Assembly (NCBI GenBank): GCA_958298945.1
Contig: CATQJD010000146.1
Span: forward strand, 496,001 to 560,000
Origin: Atherix ibis
Taxonomy: Eukaryota > Arthropoda > Insecta > Diptera > Athericidae
Direction: 5' to 3'
DNA: 64,000 nt
The notes below the pieces were generated by a model, which worked only from the letters and a program-made list of their open reading frames with translations, searched no databases and had not been told where the DNA came from. Shown here piece by piece: positions 1 to 15,365 of this stretch; position 1 is the stretch's first letter, and every line of letters starts with the position of its first letter. The position numbers and the translations under genes were made by a program.

Positions 1-3000
1 TAAACATACCACTTCATATTCGTCTTAAACATACTACTTCATACTCCTCTTAAACATACTACTTCATATTCCTCTTAAACATACTACTTCATATTGCTCT
101 TAAACATACTACTTAATATTCCTCTTAAATATACTACTTTATATTCCTCTTAAACATACTACTTCATATTCCTCTTAAACATACTACTTCATATTCCTCT
201 TAAACATACAACTTCATATTCCTCTTAAACATACTACCTTATATTCCTCTTAAATATACTACTTCATATGCCTCTTAAATATACTACTTCATATTCCTCT
301 TACACATACTACTTCATATTCCTCTTAAACATACTACTTCATATTCCTCTTAAACATACTACTTCATATACCCATTTTAATAATACTACTTCATATTGCT
401 CTTAAATATAATACTTCATATTCCTCTTAAACATACTACTTCATATTCCTCTTAAACATACTACTTCATATTTATCTTAAACATACAACTTCATATTCTT
501 CTTAAACATAATACTTCATATTCCTCTTAAATATACTGCTTTATATTCCTCTTAAACATACCACTTCATATTCCTCTTAAACATACTACTTCATACTCCT
601 CTTAAACATACTACTTCATATTTCTCTTAAACATACTACTTCATATTACTCTTAAACATACTACTTAATATTCCTCTTAAATATACTACTTTATATTCCT
701 CTTAAACATACTACTTCATATTCCTCTTAAACATACTACTTCATATTCCTCTTAAACATACTACTTCATATTCCTCTTAAACATACTACTTCATATTCCT
801 CTTAAACATACTACTTCATATTCCTCTTTAACATACTACTTCATATTCCTCTTAAATATACTACTTCATATTCTTTTTTAAAATACTACTTCATATTCCT
901 CTTAAACATACTACTTCATATTCCTCTTAAACATACTACTTCATATTCCTCTTAAACATACTACTTCATATTCCTCTTAAACATACTACTTCATATTCAT
1001 CTTAAACATACAACTTCATATTCTACTTAAACATACTACTTCATATTCCTCTTAAATATACTGCTTTATATTCCTCTTAAACATACCACTTCATATTCCT
1101 CTTAAACATACTACTTCATACTCCTCTTAAACATACTACTTCATATTCCTCTTAAATATACTACTTCCTATTCCTTTTAAATATACTACTTCATATTCCT
1201 TTTAAATATACTACTTCATATTTCTCTTAAACATACTACTGGATATTCCTCTTAAGCATACTACTTCATATTCCTCTTAAACATGCTACTTCATATTCCT
1301 CTTAAATATACTACTTCATATTGCTTTCAAACATACTACTTCATATTCCTCTTAAACATACTACTTCTTATTCCTCTTAAACATATTACTTCATATTCCT
1401 CTTAAGCATACTACTTCATATTCCTCTTAAACATACTACTTCATATTCCTCTTAAACATACTACTTCATATTCCTCTTAAACATACTACTTCATATTCCT
1501 CTTAAATATACTACTTTATATTCCTCTTAAACATACTACTTCATATTCCTCTTAAACATACTACTTCATATTCCTCTTAAACATACAACTTCATATTCCT
1601 CTTAAACATACTACCTTATATTCCTCTTAAATATACTACTTCATATGCCTCTTAAATATACTACTTCATATTCCTCTTACACATACTACTTCATATTCCT
1701 CTTAAACATACTACTTCATATTCCTCTTAAACATACTACTTCATATACCCATTTTAATAATACTACTTCATATTGCTCTTAAATATAATACTTCATATTC
1801 CTCTTAAACATACTACTTCATATTCCTCTTAAACATACAACTTCATATTCCTCTTAAACATACTACCTTATATTCCTCTTAAATATACTACTTCATATGC
1901 CTCTTAAATATACTACTTCATATTCCTCTTACACATACTACTTCATATTCCTCTTAAACATACTACTTCATATTCCTCTTAAACATACTACTTCATATAC
2001 CCATTTTAATAATACTACTTCATATTGCTCTTAAATATAATACTTCATATTCCTCTTAAACATACTACTTCATATTCCTCTTAAACATACTACTTCATAT
2101 TCATCTTAAACATACAACTTCATATTCTTCTTAAACATACTACTTCATATTCCTCTTAAATATACTGCTTTATATTCCTCTTAAACATACCACTTCATAT
2201 TCCTCTTAAACATACTACTTCATAATCGTCTTAAACATACTACTTCATATTTCTCTTAAACATACTACTTCATATTGCTCTTAAACATACTACTTAATAT
2301 TCCTCTTAAATATACTACTTTATATTCCTCTTAAACATACTACTTCATATTCCTCTTAAACATACTACTTCATATTCCTTTTAAACATACTACTTCATAT
2401 TCCTCTTAAACATACTACCTTATATTCCTCTGAAATATACTACTTCATATGTCTCTTAAATATACTACTTCCTATTCCTTTTAAATATACTACTTCATAT
2501 TCCTCTTAAACATACTACTTCATATTCCTCTTAAATATACTACTTCATATTCATTTTAAAAACACTACTTCATATTCCTCTTAAACATACTCCTTCATCT
2601 TAAACATACTACTTCATATTCCTCTTAAACATACTACTTCATATTCCTCTTAAACATACTACTTCATATTCATCTTAAACATACAACTTCATATTCTTCT
2701 TAAACATACTACTTCATATTCCTCTTAAATATACTGCTTTATATTCCTCTTAAACATACCACTTCATATTCCTCTTAAACATACTACTTCATACTCCTCT
2801 TAAACATACTACTTCATATTCCTCTTAAATATACTACTTCATATTCCTCTTAAATATACTACTTTATATTCCTCTTAAATATACTACTTCATATTCCTCT
2901 TAAACATACTACTTCATATTCCTCTTAAACATACTACTTCATATTCCTATTAAACATACTACTTCATATTCCTCTTAAACATACTACTTCATATTCCTCT

Positions 3001-4853
3001 TAAACATACTACTTCATATTCCTGTTAAACATACTACTTTATATTCCTCTTAAACATACTACTTCATATTCGTCTTAAACATACTACTTCATATTCCTCT
3101 TAAACATACTACTTCATATTCCTCTTAAAGATACTACTTCATATTCCTCTCAAATATACTACTTCATATTCCTCTTAAATATACTACTTCATATTCCTCT
3201 TAAACATACTACTTATATTCCTCTTAAACATACTACTTCAAATTCCCCTTAAACATAACATACTTCATATTCCTCTTAAATATACTACTTCATATTCCTC
3301 TTAAATATACAACTTCATATTTTTCTTAAACATACTACTTCATATTCCTCTTAAACATACTACTTCATATTCCTCTTAAATATACTACTTTATATTCCTC
3401 TTAAACATACTACTTCATATTCCTCTTAAACATACTACTTCATATTATTCTTAAACATACTACTTCACATTCCTCCTAAACATACTACTTCATATTCCTC
3501 TTAAACATACTACTTCATATTCCTCTTACACATACTACTTCATATTCCTCTTAAACATACTACTTCATTTTCCTCTTAAACATACTACTTCATATTCTTC
3601 TTAATCATACTACTTTATATTCCTCTTAAATATACTGCTTTACATTCCTCTTAAACATACCACTTCATATTCGTCTTAAACATACTACTTCATACTCCTC
3701 TTAAACATACTACTTCATATTCCTCTTAAACATACTACTTCATATTGCTCTTAAACATACTACTTAATATTCCTCTTAAATATACTACTTTATATTCCTC
3801 TTAAACATACTACTTCATATTCCTCTTAAACATACTACTTCATATTCCTCTTAAACATACAACTTCATATTCCTCTTAAACATACTACCTTATATTCCTC
3901 TTAAATATACTACTTCATATGCCTCTTAAATATACTACTTCATATTCCTCTTACACATACTACTTCATATTCCTCTTAAACATACTACTTCATATTCCTC
4001 TTAAACATACTACTTCATATACCCATTTTAATAATACTACTTCATATTGCTCTTAAATATAATACTTCATATTCCCCTTAAACATACTACTTCATATTCC
4101 TCTTAAACATACTACTTCATATTCATCTTAAACATACAACTTCATATTCTTCTTAAACATACTACTTCATATTCCTCTTAAATATACTGCTTTATATTCC
4201 TCTTAAACATACCACTTCATATTCCTCTTAAACATACTACTTCATACTCCTCTTAAACATACTACTTCATATTTCTCTTAAACATACTACTTCATATTGC
4301 TCTTAAACATACTACTTAATATTCTTCTTAAATATACTACTTTATATTCCTCTTAAACATACTACTTCATATTCCTCTTAAACATACTACTTCATATTCC
4401 TCTTAAACATACTACTTCATATTCCTCTTAAACATACTACTTCATATTCCTCTTAAACATACTACTTCATATTCCTCTTTAACATACTACTTCATATTCC
4501 TCTTAAATATACTACTTCATATTCTTTTTAAAAATACTACTTCATATTCCTCTTAAACATACTACTTCATATTCCTCGTAAACATACTACTTCATATTCC
4601 TCTTAAACATACTACTTCATATTCCTCTTAAACATACTACTTCATATTCATCTTAAACATACAACTTCATATTCTACTTAAACATACTGCTTCATATTCC
4701 TCTTAAATATACTGCTTTATATTCCTCTTAAACATACTACTTCATATTCCTCTTAAACATACTACTTCATATTCATCTTAAACATACAACTTCATATTCT
4801 TCTTAAACATACTACTTCATATTCCTCTTAAATATACTGCTTTATATTCCTCT
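1..4853 (+). repeat. Higher-order repeat A, copy 1 (4,853 bp)
   Basis: Base 1 aligns with base 4,854. The marker variant CCCATTTTAATAAT occurs at 371, 1,748, 2,000 and 4,022, and again at 5,224, 6,601, 6,853 and 8,875, a constant offset of 4,853 bp. The period is 194 monomers plus 3 bp. The extra 3 bp is accounted for by four +2 variants at the CCC markers, one 19-bp monomer near 2,590 (-6), one 27-bp monomer near 3,250 (+2) and one 24-bp monomer near 3,215 (-1). A shorter 252-bp tandem duplication lies inside (markers 1,748 and 2,000). The true edge of this repeat is outside the window, so the copy boundary is arbitrary. Confidence 0.9.
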
Positions 4854-7800
4854 TAAACATACCACTTCATATTCGTCTTAAACATACTACTTCATACTCC
4901 TCTTAAACATACTACTTCATATTCCTCTTAAACATACTACTTCATATTGCTCTTAAACATACTACTTAATATTCCTCTTAAATATACTACTTTATATTCC
5001 TCTTAAACATACTACTTCATATTCCTCTTAAACATACTACTTCATATTCCTCTTAAACATACAACTTCATATTCCTCTTAAACATACTACCTTATATTCC
5101 TCTTAAATATACTACTTCATATGCCTCTTAAATATACTACTTCATATTCCTCTTACACATACTACTTCATATTCCTCTTAAACATACTACTTCATATTCC
5201 TCTTAAACATACTACTTCATATACCCATTTTAATAATACTACTTCATATTGCTCTTAAATATAATACTTCATATTCCTGTTAAACATACTACTTCATATT
5301 CCTCTTAAACATACTACTTCATATTTATCTTAAACATACAACTTCATATTCTTCTTAAACATACTACTTCATATTCCTCTTAAATATACTGCTTTATATT
5401 CCTCTTAAACATACCACTTCATATTCCTCTTAAACATACTACTTCATACTCCTCTTAAACATACTACTTCATATTTCTCTTAAACATACTACTTCATATT
5501 ACTCTTAAACATACTACTTAATATTCCTCTTAAATATACTACTTTATATTCCTCTTAAACATACTACTTCATATTCCTCTTAAACATACTACTTCATATT
5601 CCTCTTAAACATACTACTTCATATTCCTCTTAAACATACTACTTCATATTCCTCTTAAACATACTACTTCATATTCCTCTTTAACACACTACTTCATATT
5701 CCTCTTAAATATACTACTTCATATTCTTTTTAAAAATACTACTTCATATTCCTCTTAAACATACTACTTCATATTCCTCTTAAACATACTACTTCATATT
5801 CCTCTTAAACATACTACTTCATATTCCTCTTAAACATACTACTTCATATTCATCTTAAACATACAACTTCATATTCTACTTAAACATACTACTTCATATT
5901 CCTCTTAAATATACTGCTTTATATTCCTCTTAAACATACCACTTCATATTCCTCTTAAACATACTACTTCATACTCCTCTTAAACATACTACTTCATATT
6001 CCTCTTAAATATACTACTTCCTATTCCTTTTAAATATACTACTTCATATTCCTTTTAAATATACTACTTCATATTTCTCTTAAACATACTACTGGATATT
6101 CCTCTTAAGCATACTACTTCATATTCCTCTTAAACATGCTACTTCATATTCCTCTTAAATATACTACTTCATATTGCTTTCAAACATACTACTTCATATT
6201 CCTCTTAAACATACTACTTCTTATTCCTCTTAAACATATTACTTCATATTCCTCTTAAGCATACTACTTCATATTCCTCTTAAACATACTACTTCATATT
6301 CCTCTTAAACATACTACTTCATATTCCTCTTAAACATACTACTTCATATTCCTCTTAAATATACTACTTTATATTCCTCTTAAACATACTACTTCATATT
6401 CCTCTTAAACATACTACTTCATATTCCTCTTAAACATACAACTTCATATTCCTCTTAAACATACTACCTTATATTCCTCTTAAATATACTACTTCATATG
6501 CCTCTTAAATATACTACTTCATATTCCTCTTACACATACTACTTCATATTCCTCTTAAACATACTACTTCATATTCCTCTTAAACATACTACTTCATATA
6601 CCCATTTTAATAATACTACTTCATATTGCTCTTAAATATAATACTTCATATTCCTCTTAAACATACTACTTCATATTCCTCTTAAACATACAACTTCATA
6701 TTCCTCTTAAACATACTACCTTATATTCCTCTTAAATATACTACTTCATATGCCTCTTAAATATACTACTTCATATTCCTCTTACACATACTACTTCATA
6801 TTCCTCTTAAACATACTACTTCATATTCCTCTTAAACATACTACTTCATATACCCATTTTAATAATACTACTTCATATTGCTCTTAAATATAATACTTCA
6901 TATTCCTCTTAAACATACTACTTCATATTCCTCTTAAACATACTACTTCATATTCATCTTAAACATACAACTTCATATTCTTCTTAAACATACTACTTCA
7001 TATTCCTCTTAAATATACTGCTTTATATTCCTCTTAAACATACCACTTCATATTCCTCTTAAACATACTACTTCATAATCGTCTTAAACATACTACTTCA
7101 TATTTCTCTTAAACATACTACTTCATATTGCTCTTAAACATACTACTTAATATTCCTCTTAAATATACTACTTTATATTCCTCTTAAACATACTACTTCA
7201 TATTCCTCTTAAACATACTACTTCATATTCCTTTTAAACATACTACTTCATATTCCTCTTAAACATACTACCTTATATTCCTCTGAAATATACTACTTCA
7301 TATGTCTCTTAAATATACTACTTCCTATTCCTTTTAAATATACTACTTCATATTCCTCTTAAACATACTACTTCATATTCCTCTTAAATATACTACTTCA
7401 TATTCATTTTAAAAACACTACTTCATATTCCTCTTAAACATACTCCTTCATCTTAAACATACTACTTCATATTCCTCTTAAACATACTACTTCATATTCC
7501 TCTTAAACATACTACTTCATATTCATCTTAAACATACAACTTCATATTCTTCTTAAACATACTACTTCATATTCCTCTTAAATATACTGCTTTATATTCC
7601 TCTTAAACATACCTCTTCATATTCCTCTTAAACATACTACTTCATACTCCTCTTAAACATACTACTTCATATTCCTCTTAAATATACTACTTCATATTCC
7701 TCTTAAATATACTACTTTATATTCCTCTTAAATATACTACTTCATATTCCTCTTAAACATACTACTTCATATTCCTCTTAAACATACTACTTCATATTCC

Positions 7801-9356
7801 TATTAAACATACTACTTCATATTCCTCTTAAACATACTACTTCATATTCCTCTTAAACATACTACTTCATATTCCTGTTAAACATACTACTTTATATTCC
7901 TCTTAAACATACTACTTCATATTCGTCTTAAACATACTACTTCATATTCCTCTTAAACATACTACTTCATATTCCTCTTAAAGATACTACTTCATATTCC
8001 TCTCAAATATACTACTTCATATTCCTCTTAAATATACTACTTCATATTCCTCTTAAACATACTACTTATATTCCTCTTAAACATACTACTTCAAATTCCC
8101 CTTAAACATAACATACTTCATATTCCTCTTAAATATACTACTTCATATTCCTCTTAAATATACAACTTCATATTCTTCTTAAACATACTACTTCATATTC
8201 CTCTTAAACATACTACTTCATATTCCTCTTAAATATACTACTTCATATTCCTCTTAAACATACTACTTCATATTCCTCTTAAACATACTACTTCATATTA
8301 TTCTTAAACACACTACTTCACATTCCTCTTAAACATACTACTTCATATTCCTCTTAAACATACTACTTCATATTCCTCTTACACATACTACTTCATATTC
8401 CTCTTAAACATACTACTTCATTTTCCTCTTAAACATACTACTTCATATTCTTCTTAATCATACTAGTTCATATTCCTCTTAAATATACTGCTTTATATTC
8501 CTCTTAAACATACCACTTCATATTCGTCTTAAACATACTACTTCATACTCCTCTTAAACATACTACTTCATATTCCTCTTAAACATACTACTTCATATTG
8601 CTCTTAAACATACTACTTAATATTCCTCTTAAATATACTACTTTATATTCCTCTTAAACATACTACTTCATATTCCTCTTAAACATACTACTTCATATTC
8701 CTCTTAAACATACAACTTCATATTCCTCTTAAACATACTACCTTATATTCCTCTTAAATATACTACTTCATATGCCTCTTAAATATACTACTTCATATTC
8801 CTCTTACACATACTACTTCATATTCCTCTTAAACATACTACTTCATATTCCTCTTAAACATACTACTTCATATACCCATTTTAATAATACTACTTCATAT
8901 TGCTCTTAAATATAATACTTCATATTCCCCTTAAACATACTACTTCATATTCCTCTTAAACATACTACTTCATATTCATCTTAAACATACAACTTCATAT
9001 TCTTCTTAAACATACTACTTCATATTCCTCTTAAATATACTGCTTTATATTCCTCTTAAACATACCACTTCATATTCCTCTTAAACGTACTACTTCATAC
9101 TCCTCTTAAACATACTACTTCATATTTCTCTTAAACATACTACTTCATATTGCTCTTAAACATACTACTTAATATTCTTCTTAAATATACTACTTTATAT
9201 TCCTCTTAAACATACTACTTCATATTCCTCTTAAACATACTACTTCATATTCCTCTTAAACATACTACTTCATATTCCTCTTAAACATACTACTTCATAT
9301 TCCTCTTAAACATACTACTTCATATTCCTCTTTAACATACTACTTCATATTCCTCT
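4854..9356 (+). repeat. Higher-order repeat A, copy 2 (truncated)
   Basis: Follows copy 1 variant by variant at offset 4,853, including the 19-bp monomer (near 7,443), the GGATATTCCT variant (1,241 and 6,094) and the 24- and 27-bp monomers near 8,065-8,110. The match ends about 9,357. Copy 1 there continues into the TTTTTAAAAATAC marker (about 4,515), but this copy jumps to a monomer with AAACATGCTAC, which belongs elsewhere in the unit (6,131). Scattered single-base differences separate the copies, so they are recent but not identical. Confidence 0.88.
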
Positions 9357-11195
9357 TAAACATGCTACTTCATATTCCTCTTAAACATACTACTTCATAT
9401 TGCTTTCAAACATACTACTTCATATTCCTCTTAAACATACTACTTCTTATTCCTCTTAAACATATTACTTCATATTCCTCTTAAGCATACTACTTCATAT
9501 TCCTCTTAAACATACTACTTCATATTCCTCTTAAACATACTACTTCATATTCCTCTTAAACATACTAATTCATATTCCTCTTAAATATACTACTTTATAT
9601 TCCTCTTAAACATACTACTTCATATTCCTCTTAAACATACTACTTCATATTCCTCTTAAACATACTACCTTATATTCCTCTTAAATATACTACTTCATAT
9701 GCCTCTTAAATATACTACTTCATATTCCTCTTACATATACTACTTCATATTCCTCTTAAACATACTACTTCATATTCCTCTTAAACATACTACTTCATAT
9801 ACCCATTTTAATAATACTACTTCATATTGCTCTTAAATATAATACTTCATATTCCTCTTAAACATACTACTTCATATTCCTCTTAAACATACAACTTCAT
9901 ATTCCTCTTAAACATACTACCTTATATTCCTCTTAAATATACTACTTCATATGCCTCTTAAATATACTACTTCATATTCCTCTTACACATACTACTTCAT
10001 ATTCCTCTTAAACATACTACTTCATATTCCTCTTAAACATACTACTTCATATACCCATTTTAATAATACTACTTCATATTGCTCTTAAATATAATACTTC
10101 ATATTCCTCTTAAACATACTACTTCATATTCCTCTTAAACATACTACTTCATATTCATCTTAAACATACAACTTCATATTCTTCTTAAACATACTACTTC
10201 ATATTCCTCTTAAATATACTGCTTTATATTCCTCTTAAACATACCACTTCATATTCCTCTTAAACATACTACTTCATACTCCTCTTAAACATACTACTTC
10301 ATATTTCTCTTAAACATACTACTTCATATTGCTCTTAAACATACTACTTAATATTCCTCTTAAATATACTACTTTATATTCCTCTTAAACATACTACTTC
10401 ATATTCCTCTTAAACATACTACTTCATATTCCTCTTAAACATACTACTTCATATTCCTCTTAAACATACTACTTCATATTCCTCTTAAACATACTACTTC
10501 ATATTCCTCTTTAACATACTACTTCATATTCCTCTTAAATATACTACTTCATATTCTTTTTAAAAATACTACTTCATATTCCTCTTAAACATACTACTTC
10601 ATATTCCTCTTAAACATACTACTTCATATTCCTCTTAAACATACTACTTCATATTCCTCTTAAACATACTACTTCATATTCATCTTAAACATACAACTTC
10701 ATATTCTACTTAAACATACTACTTCATATTCCTCTTAAATATACTTGTTTATATTCCTCTTAAACATACCACTTCATATTCCTCTTAAACATACTACTTC
10801 ATACTCCTCTTAAACATACTACTTCATATTCCTCTTAAATATACTACTTCCTATTCCTTTTAAATTTACTACTTCATATTCCTTTTAAATATACTACTTC
10901 ATATTTCTCTTAAACATACTACTGGATATTCCTCTTAAGCATACTACTTCATATTCCTCTTAAACATGCTACTTCATATTCTTCTTAAACATACTACTTC
11001 ATATTGCTTTCAAACATACTACTTCATATACCTCTTAAACATACTACTTCTTATTCCTCTTAAACATATTACTTCATATTCCTCTTAAGCATACTACTTC
11101 ATATTCCTCTTAAACATACTACTTCATATTCCTCTTAAACATACTACTTCATATTCCTCTTAAACATACTACTTCATATTCCTCTTAAACATACT
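9357..11195 (+). repeat. Higher-order repeat A, chimeric third copy
   Basis: The first part (about 9,357-10,050) follows 6,131-6,850, including the doubled CCCATTTT marker (9,802 and 10,054, again 252 bp apart). The later part follows 5,224-6,360 at offset 4,830, with TTTAACATAC at about 10,511, GGATATTCCT at 10,924 and AAACATGCT at 10,961. The AAACATGCT marker therefore appears twice within 1.6 kb. This order fits an unequal exchange within repeat A rather than simple copying. Private changes such as ATACTTGTTTATA near 10,741 show later drift. Confidence 0.75.
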
Positions 11196-11200
11196 ACTTC

Positions 11201-12412
11201 ATATTTCTCTTAAAAACACTACTTCATATTCCTCTTAAATATACTACTTCATATTCCTCTTAAACATACACCTTAATATTCCTCTTAAACATACTACTTC
11301 ATATTCCTCTTAAACATACTACTTCATATTCCTCTTAAAGATACTACTTCATATTCCTCTTAAAAATACTACCTCATATTCCTCTTAAATATAGTACTAT
11401 ATTTCTCTTAAACATACTACTTCATATTCCTCTTAAAAATACTACTTCATATTCCTCTTAAACATACTACTTCATATTACTCTTAAACATACTACTTCAT
11501 ATTCCTCTTAAACATACTATTTCATATTCCTCTTAAATATACTACTTTATATTCCTCTTAAACATACTACTTCATATTCCTCTTAAACATACTACTTCAT
11601 ATTGCAATATTACTCTTAAATATACTACTTCATATACGTCTTAAACATACTACTTCATATTCTTCTTAAACATACTACTTCATATTCCTCTTAAACATAT
11701 TACTTCATATTCCTCTTAAACTTACTACTTCATATCCCTCTTAAACATAAAACTTCATATTCCTTTTAAACATACTACTTCATATTCCTCTTAAACATAC
11801 TACTTCATATTCCTCTTAAAGATACTACTTCATATTCCTCTTAAATATACTACTCCATATTCCTCTTAAACATACTACTCTTCATATTCCTCTTAAACAT
11901 ACTACTTCATATTCCTCTTAAACATACTACTTCATATTCCCCTTAAACATACTACTTCATATTCCTCTTAAACTTACTTCTTCATATTCCTCTTAAATAT
12001 ACTACTTCATTGTCCTCTTAAACATACTACTTCATATTCCTCTTAAACATACTACTTCATATTCCTCTTAAACATACTATTTCATATTCCCCTTTAATAT
12101 ACTACTTCATATTTCTCTTAAATATACTACTTCATATTCCTCTTAAACATACTACTTTATATTCCTCTTAAATATACTACTTCATGTTCCTCTTAAATAT
12201 ACTACTTTATATTCCTCTTAAATATACTACTTCATATTCCTCTAAACATACTACTTCATATTCCTCTTAAACATACTACTTCATATTCCTATTAAACATA
12301 CTACTTCATATTCCTCTTAAATATACTACTTCATATTCCTCTTAAACATACTACAATACTTCATATTCCTCTTAAACCTACTTCTTCATATTCCTCTTAA
12401 ACATACTACTTC
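11201..12412 (+). repeat. Higher-order repeat B, copy 1 (1,212 bp)
   Basis: Matches 12,413-13,624 at a constant offset of 1,212 bp. Shared markers are TTTCTCTTAAAAACAC (start), CACCTTAATATT (CCTTAATATT at 11,271 and 12,483), an ATATTGCAATAT palindrome (11,599 and 12,811), CTACTCTTCATATT and CTACAATACTTCAT. The period is 48 monomers plus 12 bp, the excess coming from these length-changing variants. Confidence 0.88.
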
Positions 12413-13624
12413 ATATTTCTCTTAAAAACACTACTTCATATTCCTCTTAAATATACTACTTCATATTCCTCTTAAACATACACCTTAATATTCCTCTTAA
12501 ACATACTACTTCATATTCCTCTTAAACATACTACTTCATATTCCTCTTAAAGATACTACTTCATATTCCTCTTAAAAATACTACCTCATATTCCTCTTAA
12601 ATATAGTACTATATTTCTCTTAAACATACTACTTCATATTCCTCTTAAAAATACTACTTCATATTCCTCTTAAACATACTACTTCATATTACTCTTAAAC
12701 ATACTACTTCATATTCCTCTTAAACATACTATTTCATATTCCTCTTAAATATACTACTTTATATTCCTCTTAAACATACTACTTCATATTCCTCTTAAAC
12801 ATACTACTTCATATTGCAATATTACTCTTAAATATACTACTTCATATACGTCTTAAACATACTACTTCATATTCTTCTTAAACATACTACTTCATATTCC
12901 TCTTAAACATATTACTTCATATTCCTCTTAAACTTACTACTTCATATCCCTCTTAAACATAAAACTTCATATTCCTTTTAAACATACTACTTCATATTCC
13001 TCTTAAACATACTACTTCATATTCCTCTTAAAGATACTACTTCATATTCCTCTTAAATATACTACTCCATATTCCTCTTAAACATACTACTCTTCATATT
13101 CCTCTTAAACATACTACTTCATATTCCTCTTAAACATACTACTTCATATTCCCCTTAAACATACTACTTCATATTCCTCTTAAACTTACTTCTTCATATT
13201 CCTCTTAAATATACTACTTCATTGTCCTCTTAAACATACTACTTCATATTCCTCTTAAACATACTACTTCATATTCCTCTTAAACATACTATTTCATATT
13301 CCCCTTTAATATACTACTTCATATTTCTCTTAAATATACTACTTCATATTCCTCTTAAACATACTACTTTATATTCCTCTTAAATATACTACTTCATGTT
13401 CCTCTTAAATATACTACTTTATATTCCTCTTAAATATACTACTTCATATTCCTCTAAACATACTACTTCATATTCCTCTTAAACATACTACTTCATATTC
13501 CTATTAAACATACTACTTCATATTCCTCTTAAATATACTACTTCATATTCCTCTTAAACATACTACAATACTTCATATTCCTCTTAAACCTACTTCTTCA
13601 TATTCCTCTTAAACATACTACTTC
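12413..13624 (+). repeat. Higher-order repeat B, copy 2 (1,212 bp)
   Basis: Second tandem copy of repeat B, nearly identical to the first by eye. Its last 260 bp or so (from about 13,360) are also the start of the 2,006-bp repeat C, so the C amplification captured the tail of this copy and happened after B arose. Confidence 0.87.
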
Positions 13625-15365
13625 ATATTCGTCTTAAACATACTACTTCATATTCCTCTTAAACATACTACTTCATATTCCTCTTAAGGATACTACTTCA
13701 TATTCCTCTCAAATATACTACTTCATATTCCTCTTAAATATACTACTTCATATTCCTCTTAAACATACTACTTATATTCCCCTTAAACATACTACTTCAA
13801 ATTCCCCTTAAACATAACATACTTCATATTCCTCTTAAATATACTACTTCATTTTCCTCTTAAATATACTACTTCATATTCCTCTTAAACATACTACTTC
13901 ATATTCCTCTTAAACATACTACTTCATATTCCTCTTAAATATACTACTTCATATTCCTCTTAAACATACTACTTCATATTCCTCTTAAACATACTACTTC
14001 ATATTATTCTTAAACATACTACTTCACATTCCTCTTAAACATACTACTTCATATTCCTCTTAAACATACTACTTCATATTACTCTTACACATAATACTTC
14101 ATATTCCTCTTAAACATACTACTTCATACTCCTCTTAAACATACTACTTCATATTCCTCTTAAATATACTACTTCATTTTCTTCTTAAACATACTACTTC
14201 ATTATCCTCTTAAACATACTGCTTCATATTCCTCTTAAACATACTACTTCATTATCATCTTAAACATACTACTTCATATTCTTCTTAAACATACTACTTC
14301 ATATTGCTCTTAAGCATACTACTTAATATTCCTCTTAAATATACTATTTTATATTCCTCTTACACATACTACTTCATATTCCTCTTAAACATACTACTTC
14401 ATATTCCTCTTAAACATACTACTTCATATACCCATTTTATAAATACTACATCATATTCCTCTTTAATATAATACTTCATATTCCTCTTAAACATACTACT
14501 TCATATTGCTCTTAAACATACTACTTAATATTCCTCTTAAATATGCTACTTTATATTCCTCTTAAACGTACTACTTCATATTCCTCTTAAACATACTACT
14601 TCATATTCCTCTTAAACATACTACTTCATATTCCTCTTAAACATACTACCTTATATTCCTCTTAAATATACTACTTCATATGCCTCTTAAATATACTACT
14701 TCCTATTCCTTTTAAATATAATACTTCATATTTCTCTTAAACATACTACTTCATTTTCCTCTTAAACATACTACTTCATATTCCTCTTTAACATACTACT
14801 TCATATTCCTCTTAAATATACTACTTCATATTTTTTTAAAAATACTACTTCATATTCCTCTTAAACATACTACTTCATATTCCTCTTAAACATACTACTT
14901 CATATTCCTCTTAAACATACTACTTCATATTCCTCTTAAACATACTACTTCATATTCATCTTAAACATACTACTTCATATTCCTCTTAAATATACTGCTT
15001 TATATTCCTCTTAAACATACCACTTCATATTCCTCTTAAACACACTACTTCATACTCCTCTTAAACATACTACTTCATATTGTTCTTAAATATACTACTT
15101 CATATTCCTCCTAAATATACTACTTTATATTCCTCTTAAATATACTACTGCATATTTCTCTTAAACATAATACTTCATATTCCTCTTAAACATACTACTT
15201 CATATTCCTATTAAACATACTACTTCATATTCCTCTTAAACATACTACTTCATATTCCTCTTAAACATACTACTTCATATTCCTGTTAAACATACTACTT
15301 TATATTCTTCTTAAACATACTACTTCATATTCGTCTTAAACATACTACTTCATATTCCTCTTAAA
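13360..15365 (+). repeat. Higher-order repeat C, copy 1 (2,006 bp)
   Basis: Offset to the second copy is 2,006 bp at several independent markers: ACTTCATGTT (13,391 and 15,397), TACTACAATA (13,561 and 15,567) and CCCATTTTATAAATAC (14,431 and 16,437). The left part is B-derived. The middle and right part carries a diverged A-like block, recognisable from the CCCATTTT marker followed by the ATTGCTCTT and TTTTTTAAAAATAC variants. The unit is thus a composite of two neighbouring families. Confidence 0.85.
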
